A DNA stretch of 64,000 nt from Ramlibacter humi (GTDB lineage: Bacteria > Pseudomonadota > Gammaproteobacteria > Burkholderiales > Burkholderiaceae_C): positions 124,001-188,000 of the forward strand of contig NZ_SMLK01000003.1 in NCBI RefSeq assembly GCF_004681975.1, in the 5' to 3' direction. The notes under the pieces were generated by a model. That model was given only the letters and a program-made list of their open reading frames with translations, did no database searches and was not told the origin of the DNA. Below are positions 17,375-30,443 of this stretch, piece by piece. The position numbers and the translations under genes were made by a program. The first letter of the stretch is position 1; each line of letters begins with the position of its first letter.

Positions 17375-18898
17375 TCAGCGGTTGTACGCCGTCTCGCCGT
17401 GCGACGAGATGTCCAGGCCCTCGCGCTCTTCCTCTTCGCTGACGCGCAGGCCGATCACCAGGTCGACGATCTTGTAGGCGATGAACGCCACGATGGACGA
17501 CCAGACCAGCGTGGTCAGCACGCCCTGCAACTGGATCCACACCTGGCCGCCGATGGAGTAGTCGGGGCTGACCTTGTTGGCCACGTAGTCGTAGACGCCC
17601 GTGCCGCCCAGCGAGGGCGAAGCGAACACGCCGGTCAGCAGGGCGCCCAGGATGCCGCCCACGCCGTGCACGCCGAACACGTCCAGCGAGTCGTCGGCGC
17701 CCAGCAGGCGCTTGAGGCCGTTCACGCCCCACAGGCAGACCAGGCCGGCCAGCAGGCCCATGACGATGGAACCCATCGGGCCCACGAAGCCGCAGGCCGG
17801 GGTGATGGCCACCAGGCCGGCGACGGCGCCGGAAGCTGCACCCAGCATCGAAGCCTTGCCCTTGGACAGCGCTTCGCCGGCGATCCACGACAGCGCAGCG
17901 GCGGCGGTAGCCAGCAGCGTGTTGACGAAAGCCAGGGCGGCGGCGCCGTTGGCTTCCAGGTTGGAGCCGGCGTTGAAGCCGAACCAGCCCACCCACAGCA
18001 TCGCGGCGCCGACCATGGTCAGGGTCAGGCTGTGCGGCGCCAGGGCTTCCTTGCCGTAGCCCACGCGCTTGCCGATGACGTACGCGCCCACCAGGCCGGC
18101 GACGCCGGCGTTGATGTGCACCACGGTGCCGCCCGCGAAGTCGAGCGCGCCCTTGGCCCACAGCCAGCCGGCGGCGGCGGTCACCGCCTCCAGCGACTTG
18201 GCGTCGGTGATGGCATCCGGGCCGTCCCAGTACCACACCATGTGGGCGATGGGCAGATAGGCGAACGTGAACCAGATCGCGCAGAACAGCAGCACGGCCG
18301 AGAACTTGATGCGCTCGGCGAACGAGCCCACGATCAGCGCGCAGGTGATGGCGGCGAACGTGGCCTGGAAGCCGACGAACGTCAGCTCGGGGATCACCAC
18401 GCCCTTGCTGAAGGTGGCGGCCACCGAGTCTGGCGTGATGCCCGCGAGGAACACCTTGCTGAACCCGCCGAAGAACGAGCTGCCGCCGGTGAAGGCCACG
18501 CTGTAGCCGTACAGCGCCCACAGCACGTAGATCATGCACGTGACCACGAACACCTGCATCAGCACCGACAGCATGTTCTTGCTGCGCACCAGGCCGCCGT
18601 AGAAGAGGGCCAGGCCCGGGATGGTCATGAAGATGACCAGCGCGGTGGCGACGGTCATCCACGCGGTGTCGCCCTTGTTCGGGACCGGCGTGGGCGCCGC
18701 GGCGGCGGCAGGCGCGGAAGCCGCTGCGGCGGCAGCGGGCACGGCGGCAGCGGCAGCCGCAGGAGCGCTGGCATCCGCCGCTGGCGTGGAAGCGGCAGCA
18801 GCAGCGGGCGCCGGCGCGGCCGGGGCCTGCGCCAGCACCGCCGCGCTGCCGGCCAGGAGGCCCAGCCCGAGGGCCAGGGAGGCGAGAAGCTTTCTCAT
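17375..18898 (-). CDS. amtB: ammonium transporter
   Basis: Inner-membrane ammonium channel of the Amt/Rh family, 507 residues. A signal peptide (RKLLASLALGLGLLAGSAAVLA) is followed by an unusual Ala/Pro-rich spacer to about residue 73, then eleven helices starting DTAWMTVATALVIFMTIPGL. Family blocks ALFYGGLVRSKNMLSVLMQ, FAGGTVVHINAGVAGLVGA and HGVGGILGALLTGVFA carry the pore residues. Its partner GlnK, encoded 31 bases upstream, plugs the channel when nitrogen is plentiful. Third gene of a nitrogen-regulated operon with a sigma-54 promoter upstream of torF. Confidence 0.95.
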   Translation of the reverse strand: MRKLLASLALGLGLLAGSAAVLAQAPAAPAPAAAAASTPAADASAPAAAAAAVPAAAAAASAPAAAAAPTPVPNKGDTAWMTVATALVIFMTIPGLALFYGGLVRSKNMLSVLMQVFVVTCMIYVLWALYGYSVAFTGGSSFFGGFSKVFLAGITPDSVAATFSKGVVIPELTFVGFQATFAAITCALIVGSFAERIKFSAVLLFCAIWFTFAYLPIAHMVWYWDGPDAITDAKSLEAVTAAAGWLWAKGALDFAGGTVVHINAGVAGLVGAYVIGKRVGYGKEALAPHSLTLTMVGAAMLWVGWFGFNAGSNLEANGAAALAFVNTLLATAAAALSWIAGEALSKGKASMLGAASGAVAGLVAITPACGFVGPMGSIVMGLLAGLVCLWGVNGLKRLLGADDSLDVFGVHGVGGILGALLTGVFASPSLGGTGVYDYVANKVSPDYSIGGQVWIQLQGVLTTLVWSSIVAFIAYKIVDLVIGLRVSEEEEREGLDISSHGETAYNR

Positions 18899-18929
18899 GG
18901 TGGTCGTCTCTTTTCGGTGGGATGGGGTA

Positions 18930-20053
<1,124 letters not shown>

Positions 20054-20093
20054 GGGGGCTCGCTCCGTCTTGGAAAATTCTGTGGAGGCACTT

Positions 20094-20109
20094 AGCAGGA
20101 CGCGTGCCA
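20094..20109 (-). promoter_or_regulatory. sigma-54 (RpoN) promoter of torF-glnK-amtB
   Basis: On the minus strand TGGCACGCGTCCTGCT matches the -24/-12 consensus TGGCACG-N4-TTGCW, with the GG and GC dinucleotides at the required spacing and one mismatch in the -12 element. It lies 41 bases upstream of the torF start. With the NtrC-type site about 100 bases further up, this is the standard arrangement for nitrogen-limitation control. Confidence 0.8.
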
Positions 20110-20205
20110 CCCGTAACCAGCCCGTCACAACAGGGGAGCACGCCATGGCTGGGCCGCGCGCTTCGCCCGTTAAAGGCACGGATCAGCATGGGATGGCCGC
20201 GGGGT

Positions 20206-20222
20206 TGCACCGCGCCGGTGCG
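20206..20222. promoter_or_regulatory. probable NtrC binding site
   Basis: TGCACCGCGCCGGTGCG is close to the NtrC consensus TGCAC-N7-GTGCA: half-sites TGCACC and GGTGCG separated by five bases. It is centred about 112 bases upstream of the sigma-54 promoter, a normal activator distance. It also lies 62 bases before yifB, so an effect on that gene is possible. Confidence 0.65.
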
Positions 20223-20283
20223 CGCCCGCCTTTCCGGCGCGCACCACGCCCGCCCATGCACCCAAGCAGGGAGGAATGCGGAC

Positions 20284-21816
20284 ATGAGCCTGTCTTTGGT
20301 GCGCAGCCGCGCGCTGCTGGGCCTGGAAGCGGCGCGCGTGCAGGTCGAAGTGCACCTGGCCAACGGCCTGCCCAGCTTCACGCTGGTGGGCCTGGCCGAC
20401 GTGGAAGTGAAAGAGGCGCGCGAGCGGGTGCGCGCGGCGCTCATTACCTGCGGACTGGACTTCCCGCACAACAAGCGCATCACGGTGAACCTGGCGCCTG
20501 CGGACTTGCCAAAAGACTCGGGCCGCTTCGACCTGCCCATCGCGCTGGGCATCCTGGCGGCCAGCGGGCAAGTGGACGGCGCGCGGCTGGCCGACTACGA
20601 GTTCGCGGGCGAGCTGTCCCTGTCAGGCGAGCTGCGGCCCGTGCGCGGCGCGCTGGCGATGAGCCTGGCGCTGCATGCGGCGGGTGCGGGCGCGCAACTC
20701 GTGCTGCCGCCCGGCAGCGCGGAAGAAGCGGCGCTGGTGCCCGGTGCGCGCGTGTGGCGGGCGCGGCACCTGATGGACGTGGTGGCGCAATTGCAGACCG
20801 AGCCGTCCGGTGAACCCGGCGACGGCTGGCAGCGCGTGCAGACGCAGCCGCCGGTGGGCACGGCAGCGTATCCGGACCTGCTGGACGTCAAGGGCCAAAG
20901 CGGCGCCAAGCGGGCGCTGGAGATCGCGGCCGCAGGCGGGCATTCACTGCTGCTGATGGGGCCGCCGGGGTCCGGCAAGTCGATGCTGGCGCACCGCTTC
21001 GCCGGCCTGCTGCCGCCGATGCCGGTGGAAGAAGCGCTGGAGAGCGCGGCCATCGCCAGCTTGAGCGGGCGCTTCCGGCTGGCGCAATGGGCCGTGCGGC
21101 CCACGTGCAGCCCGCACCACTCCGCCAGTGCGGTGGCGTTGGTGGGCGGCGGGTCGCCGCCGCGGCCCGGCGAGATCTCGCTCGCGCATCGCGGCGTGCT
21201 GTTCCTCGATGAGCTGCCGGAGTTTCCGCGCGCCGCGCTCGAAGCATTGCGTGAGCCACTGGAAACGGGTCAGATCACCATCGCGCGCGCCGCGCGCCGG
21301 GCCGAGTTCCCCGCGCGCTTTCACTTCATCGCCGCGATGAACCCCTGCCCTTGCGGCTGGCGCGGCGCGCCGCAGCGCAGTTGCCGTTGTTCTCCCGACC
21401 AGGTGGGACGCTACCAAGGCAAGCTGTCGGGGCCTCTGCTCGATCGCATCGACCTGCACGTGGAAGTACCGGCGCTGTCGCCGCACGAGTTGCTGGGGGC
21501 GCCGCCGGGGGAAGCCACCGCCGCGGTGCGCGCCCGCTGCGTGGCGGCACGCGACCGGGCGTTGGCGCGGCAAGGCCGCCCCAATCACGCGCTGCAAGGT
21601 GCGGAAGTAGACGAGTTCGCACGGCTGGACAGCGCCGCCGCGGCTTTCCTCGATCACGCCGCCGCGCGGCTCGCCTGGAGTGCCCGCGCCACGCATCGCG
21701 TGCTGAAGGTGGCACGGACCATCGCCGACCTGGCGGCGGAAGACAAGGCGCAGGTGCCGCACGTGGCGGAAGCGGTGCAGTACCGGCGCGGGCTGGCCGG
21801 CGTGAACAACGCCTGA
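20284..21816 (+). CDS. comM: YifB/ComM family Mg-chelatase-like AAA+ ATPase
   Basis: Hexameric AAA+ helicase of the YifB/ComM family, which promotes branch migration during natural transformation in studied bacteria. 510 residues, standard length. N-terminal Lon-like S5 fold with HLANGLPSFTLVGLADVEVK and NLAPADLPKDSGRFDLPIA; AAA+ domain with Walker A GPPGSGKSML and Walker B GVLFLDELPEF; a zinc-finger-like CPCGWRGAPQRSCRCSPDQ follows; the C-terminal Mg_chelatase_C helices end in YRRGLAG. The ATG at 20284 has AGGGAGGAA upstream. Confidence 0.94.
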   Translation: MSLSLVRSRALLGLEAARVQVEVHLANGLPSFTLVGLADVEVKEARERVRAALITCGLDFPHNKRITVNLAPADLPKDSGRFDLPIALGILAASGQVDGARLADYEFAGELSLSGELRPVRGALAMSLALHAAGAGAQLVLPPGSAEEAALVPGARVWRARHLMDVVAQLQTEPSGEPGDGWQRVQTQPPVGTAAYPDLLDVKGQSGAKRALEIAAAGGHSLLLMGPPGSGKSMLAHRFAGLLPPMPVEEALESAAIASLSGRFRLAQWAVRPTCSPHHSASAVALVGGGSPPRPGEISLAHRGVLFLDELPEFPRAALEALREPLETGQITIARAARRAEFPARFHFIAAMNPCPCGWRGAPQRSCRCSPDQVGRYQGKLSGPLLDRIDLHVEVPALSPHELLGAPPGEATAAVRARCVAARDRALARQGRPNHALQGAEVDEFARLDSAAAAFLDHAAARLAWSARATHRVLKVARTIADLAAEDKAQVPHVAEAVQYRRGLAGVNNA

Positions 21817-21953
21817 AACTCAACCACCAGCCAAGCCGCCGGCGCCGCAGGATCACTGGAACAAAGGCGTGGGAAAGGCAGTCGCTGGCGACTCTGTCGC
21901 GGTACTGTCCGCGCAGGATGGCGCGAAGACGGAAGCCATCATAGAACCGCCCC

Positions 21954-22421
21954 ATGGGAGCTGAACGGAAATACCTTGGGGTCGCCGCCGTCATTGACGG
22001 CACTGCATCTCGCACACTTCGCTGCGGTGGCCGTCCGCCAGGCGATCGACCGTCCGGATGGACCTCGTTCGCGGTGCTTCTCCTGGGCCTGTCGGCAAGT
22101 GTGCCCGTGCACGCACAACCAGCGGCGGGCCGGCGCGACTGCAACGTCAATCAGCTGGCGATGAACGTGTGTGCCGCCGCGCGATTCGAAGAGGTCGACA
22201 AGGAACTGAATCGTCTCTACCGGGCCAAGCTGCCGATGCTTCGGCACCCTGCGACGCGAACCAGGTTTCGCGATGCGCAGCGCGCCTGGCTGGCATTTCG
22301 GGACGCGGCATGCCTGTATGAAGCCGGACCTCGCGAGGAATCCGGCTCGATCTGGCCCGTCGAACACTACGGATGCCTGGTCAAACACACCGAGCGCCGG
22401 ATTCAGGACATGCGCGAATAG
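21954..22421 (+). CDS. LprI/DUF1311-like lysozyme-inhibitor-type protein
   Basis: 155 residues with an internal hydrophobic secretion segment (TSFAVLLLGLSASVPVHA) and a mature domain of the LprI N-terminal/DUF1311 type: CNVNQLAMNVCAAARFEEVD, NRLYRAKLP, FRDAQRAWLAFRDAACLYE and a final YGCLVKHTERRIQDM. Four cysteines (two pairs) are conserved in spacing with this family, which acts in the periplasm and in some members inhibits lysozyme. The start is uncertain: the given ATG adds ~35 unusual residues before the signal-like segment and has no good ribosome site. Base composition is a little less GC-rich than neighbours. Confidence 0.7.
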   Translation: MGAERKYLGVAAVIDGTASRTLRCGGRPPGDRPSGWTSFAVLLLGLSASVPVHAQPAAGRRDCNVNQLAMNVCAAARFEEVDKELNRLYRAKLPMLRHPATRTRFRDAQRAWLAFRDAACLYEAGPREESGSIWPVEHYGCLVKHTERRIQDMRE

Positions 22422-22452
22422 CTCGCGTGGCGACCTCACCTGCCGGGATTCC

Positions 22453-23508
22453 ATGAACCCCTCCCCTGTGCATCGACGTTCTCTTCTCGCGGGCGCATGC
22501 GGCCTGACGTTCGCGCCGGCTCTCGCCCATGGCTGGAGCACTTTCAACACGCCGCCTCCCCGCAACGCCGCGGGGACCGCTGCGCGCCAGGACCTTCCGC
22601 CCAGGCCGCAGCCGGCAGAGCCTTTTGTCCGCCAATGCGTCGGCCGCTTCTGCCTGGATGTTCCCGCCTCCATGGCCCGCAAGGCCAGCGCCTTCTCGCT
22701 CCAGTACGTTTCCCTGGAAGAGTCCTTCTGGAAGGAGCCCGACGCCGAGGCCCGGCAGCGCGTATGGAGCGAGCGGCTGGCCCGGATCGAGGCACTCAGG
22801 AAGAGACGTGAAATCCCCTCGGACCTGCAGGGAGAGATTCGAGCCCGGCGGGAACTGGGCCCTGGCCTGCATGGCGTGCTTTTCCACGAGGACGACAACC
22901 CGAAGCTCGTCTCCTGGGGCGCGCTGCTGCGCAGCGGGCCCGTCGACGTGTGGATGCAGATCGACGGGGACCTGGATCGCGAGAGCGAGTGGGCCGCGCG
23001 CCTGACCGGGATGGCCCAGGCCTATCGGCCTGCGCAGCCGCAGGAACGGTGGCCGGTGGCGGGCAAAGACTGGTTCTACCTGAACCATGGCCGCGTCGAC
23101 CTGCCCATGAAGTTCAAGGAGGAGGCTCGGGCTTGCTTCGCGGGACATCCGCTCGGACTCGAGCTGGCGATCACCACCAAGACGTTGAGCCAGCAGCAAA
23201 AGAGGCCGAGCCTCATGGATCGGCTCTCTGACTCCCTGGCCCTGGCCGGTGAGGGATTGCGGGGCAGCCTCGTCGCACAGAAATACCGATCCCGCACGGT
23301 GGCCGGGCTGAAAGGCGAGGAGCTGATCCTCCGTCATGCCGAGGGAAACAGCCGCCAGCTCTACTTCCTTTGGACGTACGCGGGAATGGCCAGGTCCGCC
23401 GACCACCCGAAGATGTCCATCGAGATGGAGAGCGACCTGGCGCAGGACGACGCCAAGAACGCCATCTGGAACGAGGTGCTCGATTCCCTGCGCGTCGCGA
23501 GCAGCTGA
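22453..23508 (+). CDS. Tli4-like (T6SS lipase immunity) family protein
   Basis: 351 residues. An N-terminal HRRSLLAGACGLTFAPALA looks like a signal peptide with an Arg pair. The mature part has an N-terminal domain starting VRQCVGRFCLDVPASM and a C-terminal domain with CFAGHPLGLELAITTKTL, LKGEELILRHAEG, LYFLWTYAG and a terminal AIWNEVLDSLRV helix. These features recall the Tli4 family, periplasmic immunity proteins against type VI secreted Tle4 lipases; I judge this from pattern memory. No Tle4 effector, VgrG or other T6SS gene is in the window. Follows the LprI-like gene by 31 bases. The open frame extends upstream but overlaps that gene. Confidence 0.6.
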   Translation: MNPSPVHRRSLLAGACGLTFAPALAHGWSTFNTPPPRNAAGTAARQDLPPRPQPAEPFVRQCVGRFCLDVPASMARKASAFSLQYVSLEESFWKEPDAEARQRVWSERLARIEALRKRREIPSDLQGEIRARRELGPGLHGVLFHEDDNPKLVSWGALLRSGPVDVWMQIDGDLDRESEWAARLTGMAQAYRPAQPQERWPVAGKDWFYLNHGRVDLPMKFKEEARACFAGHPLGLELAITTKTLSQQQKRPSLMDRLSDSLALAGEGLRGSLVAQKYRSRTVAGLKGEELILRHAEGNSRQLYFLWTYAGMARSADHPKMSIEMESDLAQDDAKNAIWNEVLDSLRVASS

Positions 23509-23563
23509 CAACGGATTTCGCCGACGATGTGCTTGCCCCGTCGGATGGACGCCGCAAACTGAC

Positions 23564-24526
23564 TCAGTGGTACCGCGAGTGCCGCGTGCCGCCGACGGCG
23601 CGCAGGTGCGGGTAGCCGTTGGGCCGCAAGGGCACCTTGGGTGCGCCCCCGGCGCGCCGCGCTTCTTCGGTCGCCTTCGCGCAAGCCGCGGCGAACAGCA
23701 GCACGGCCGAAGAGAAATAGATCCACATCAGCAGCACGACCAGCGACCCTGCCGCGCCGTACGCCGAGACCACCGCCGCCTTCGACAGGTAGATCGACAG
23801 CAGCTGCCGTCCCACGCCGAACAGCACCGCGCCCACCACGCCGCCCAGCACCAGGTAGCGCATGCCGGGCTTGTGGCCCGCGGACAGGCGCATCAGCGAC
23901 ACGAACAGCGCCGTGCACAGGCCCAGCGACACCGCCTCGTTCAGCAGCTTGCCCGCCACCGCCAGCAGCGCCCAACCGCCGAGCCAGCCGGAGAACACCG
24001 ACAGCAGCGTGGACACCACCAGCGACACCAGCAGCAGGAAGCCGAAAGCCAGGATGTACGCCACGCCGCGGAGGCGCAGCGACGCGGTGTGCCGCCAACC
24101 CGGTTTGGGCGCGGGACCCCCATCGGCCCACACGCGCGCGAAAGCCTCCTGCAGTTCACCGAACACGCCCGTCGCGCCGAACAGCAGCACGCCGAAGCCG
24201 GCCAGCGTGGCGACGATGCCTTCACCGGGCTGCCTGGCACTGTCCAGCGCCTGCTGGATCACCGCGGCGCCCTGGGCGCCCACCAGGCCACCGATCTGCG
24301 AGACCAGCGTGTCGGCCAGCATCTGCCGGTCGAGCCACCAGCCCAGCACGGCCACCATCACCAGCAGCAGCGGCGCGAGACTGAGGATGCCGTAGAACGA
24401 CATCGCGGCGCTCATGCGCATGCCCCCGGCATCGCGCCACAGCATGGCCGCGCGGTACAGCGGCCGCGCCGGCTGTGCCACGCGCTGCAGCCGTTCGGTG
24501 ACTTGAACCCGGTTTGCCCCTGCCAT
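23564..24526 (-). CDS. YihY/virulence factor BrkB family membrane protein
   Basis: Inner-membrane protein of the YihY/BrkB family, 320 residues with about six helices (SFYGILSLAPLLLVMVAVLG, GFGVLLFGATGVFGELQEAF, AYILAFGFLLLVSLVV, LVLGGVVGAVLFGVGRQLL, LVVLLMWIYFSSAVLLFAA). The conserved YGAAGSLVVLLMWIYFSS block is diagnostic. The ATG at 24526 is preferred to an in-frame GTG 18 bases earlier. C-terminal tail short and polar. Function unproven for the family. Lies 81 bases downstream of metH on the same strand. Confidence 0.88.
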   Translation of the reverse strand: MAGANRVQVTERLQRVAQPARPLYRAAMLWRDAGGMRMSAAMSFYGILSLAPLLLVMVAVLGWWLDRQMLADTLVSQIGGLVGAQGAAVIQQALDSARQPGEGIVATLAGFGVLLFGATGVFGELQEAFARVWADGGPAPKPGWRHTASLRLRGVAYILAFGFLLLVSLVVSTLLSVFSGWLGGWALLAVAGKLLNEAVSLGLCTALFVSLMRLSAGHKPGMRYLVLGGVVGAVLFGVGRQLLSIYLSKAAVVSAYGAAGSLVVLLMWIYFSSAVLLFAAACAKATEEARRAGGAPKVPLRPNGYPHLRAVGGTRHSRYH

Positions 24527-24607
24527 GGGCGCAGCGTCGCGCACCGCCGCCTGCGCGCTTATCGGTCGCGCATGGCAACCGCGGTGGGACTGCGCCGACG
24601 CGGACCC

Positions 24608-27337
<2,730 letters not shown>

Positions 27338-27340
27338 GCG

Positions 27341-27370
27341 GCTCACCTTCGTTGCGACATCGAGGTGAGC
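27341..27370 (-). promoter_or_regulatory. hairpin sequestering the metH ribosome-binding site
   Basis: On the minus strand GCTCACCT (27370-27363) and AGGTGAGC (27348-27341) form a perfect 8-bp stem with a 14-base loop. The second arm is the ribosome-binding site of the metH C-terminal gene, ending 4 bases before its ATG. The first arm is also the 3' strand of the SAH riboswitch P1 helix, so ligand binding and RBS sequestration exclude each other. Confidence 0.75.
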
Positions 27371-27430
27371 GTCGTTGCGGATCTCGCCAAGCCTGACGGG
27401 CGACGGGCCCGCTGCAACGCTCCTTGGCAG
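27361..27430 (-). promoter_or_regulatory. S-adenosylhomocysteine (SAH) riboswitch
   Basis: Minus-strand sequence matches the SAH aptamer: CCAAGGAGCGTTGCAGC, then CAGGCTTGG, then CGACGCTCACC. Pairing visible: GAGCGT with ACGCTC (P1), and CCAAG with CTTGG (the pseudoknot helix), with the conserved GCTGCA-like and CAGGCT segments in place. TAAAAT at 27437-27442 (minus strand) could be the -10 of a transcript starting at about 27430. SAH riboswitches are known to switch on SAH-recycling genes such as ahcY and metH. Confidence 0.88.
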
Positions 27431-27477
27431 GGGCTGATTTTAGCGGGCCTGCCGCCGCAGAGGCGCAGCGACCCCGC

Positions 27478-28524
27478 TCAGGCCGCTTCCTTGTAGAAGA
27501 ACTCGCGCTGGCGGCTGCGCGCCGGCAGCGGCGACACCGCCTGGCCGATGGCCGCGATGTGTTCCGGCGTGGTGCCGCAGCAGCCGCCCACGATGTTCAC
27601 CAGCCCCTCCGCCGCGAACTCGCGCAGCAGGCGCGAGGTGACGTCGGGCGTCTCGTCGAAGCCGGTCTCGGCCATCGGGTTGGGCAGGCCGGCGTTGGGG
27701 TAGCAGCTGATGAAGGTGTCCGGCGCGGCCTTGGCCAGTTCCTGGATGTAGGGGCGCATCAGCGCCGCGCCCAGCGCGCAGTTCAGGCCCACGGCCAGCG
27801 GCTGCGCGTGGCGCACGCTGTACCAGAACGCGGTGACGGTCTGGCCGCTGAGGATGCGGCCGGAAGCGTCGGTGACCGTGCCGCTGATGACGAGGGGCAG
27901 GCGCTGGCCGCTGTCGGCGAAATACTCGTCGATGGCGAACAGTGCCGCCTTGGCGTTGAGCGTGTCGAAGATGGTTTCCACCAGCAGCAGGTCGACGCCG
28001 CCCTCCACCAGGCCTTCCACCTGCTCGTAGTAAGCGGCGCGCAGCTGCTCGAAGTCGACGTTGCGCGCGCCGGGGTCGTTGACGTCGGGGCTGATGCTGG
28101 CCGTGCGCGGGGTCGGGCCCAGCGCGCCGGCGACGAAGCGCGGCTTGTCGGGCGTGCTGAACTTGTCGGCGCTCTGGCGCGCGATGCGGGCGGCTTCGAC
28201 GTTCAGCTCGCGCGAGATTTCGGCCAGGCCGTAGTCGTCCTGCGCCAGCGCGTTGGCGCCGAAGGTGTTGGTCTCGATGATGTCGGCGCCCGCCGCGAGA
28301 AAGCTCTCGTGGATGTCGCGGATGACCGACGGCCGGGTCAGAACCAGCAGCTCGCCGTTGTTCTTCAGGTCCTTGCCGTGGTCCTTGAACCGCTCGCCGC
28401 GGAAATCGGCCTCGGTGAGCTTGAACCGCTGGATCATGGTGCCCATCGCGCCATCCAGCAGGAGGATGCGCTGCTCCAGCAACGCGGGCAGGTTCTGGCC
28501 TCGGGTGTACACGGGGGCTTTCAT
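27478..28524 (-). CDS. metH: methionine synthase, homocysteine-binding half
   Basis: Homocysteine S-methyltransferase domain of MetH encoded as its own gene, 348 residues. [14 protein letters not shown] opens the barrel, [38 protein letters not shown] and [12 protein letters not shown] follow, and the zinc ligands sit in GLNCALG and [11 protein letters not shown]. It takes homocysteine and passes it to the cobalamin half encoded 140 bases downstream. The ATG at 28524 is supported by TACAAT 9 bases upstream (28534-28539, minus strand), suggesting a leaderless or short-leader mRNA. An upstream open extension is noncoding and overlaps the recQ promoter. Confidence 0.95.
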   Translation of the reverse strand: MKAPVYTRGQNLPALLEQRILLLDGAMGTMIQRFKLTEADFRGERFKDHGKDLKNNGELLVLTRPSVIRDIHESFLAAGADIIETNTFGANALAQDDYGLAEISRELNVEAARIARQSADKFSTPDKPRFVAGALGPTPRTASISPDVNDPGARNVDFEQLRAAYYEQVEGLVEGGVDLLLVETIFDTLNAKAALFAIDEYFADSGQRLPLVISGTVTDASGRILSGQTVTAFWYSVRHAQPLAVGLNCALGAALMRPYIQELAKAAPDTFISCYPNAGLPNPMAETGFDETPDVTSRLLREFAAEGLVNIVGGCCGTTPEHIAAIGQAVSPLPARSRQREFFYKEAA

Positions 28525-28585
28525 GGTCCCGTGATTGTAGGAAGTACGGGTTAGGCCCGAATGAACGGGGACAATCGGCCCAATC

Positions 28586-30436
<1,851 letters not shown>

Positions 30437-30443
30437 GGCGCCG

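Noticed and set aside
18721-18850. Ala/Pro-rich N-terminal part of amtB as a possible frameshift or insertion
   Set aside because: The frame is continuous from a normal signal peptide to the first helix, and Ala/Pro spacers of this kind occur in related Amt proteins.
21820-21946. Protein-like minus-strand stretch containing MGRFYDGFRLRAILRGQYRD
   Set aside because: Reads rather naturally, but it is short, lies in the gap after comM, has no start signal or known family and may be a chance reading; not strong enough for a feature.
28561-28585. ATG at 28561 as recQ start
   Set aside because: It is in a different frame; the GTG at 28586 gives the normal RecQ N terminus.
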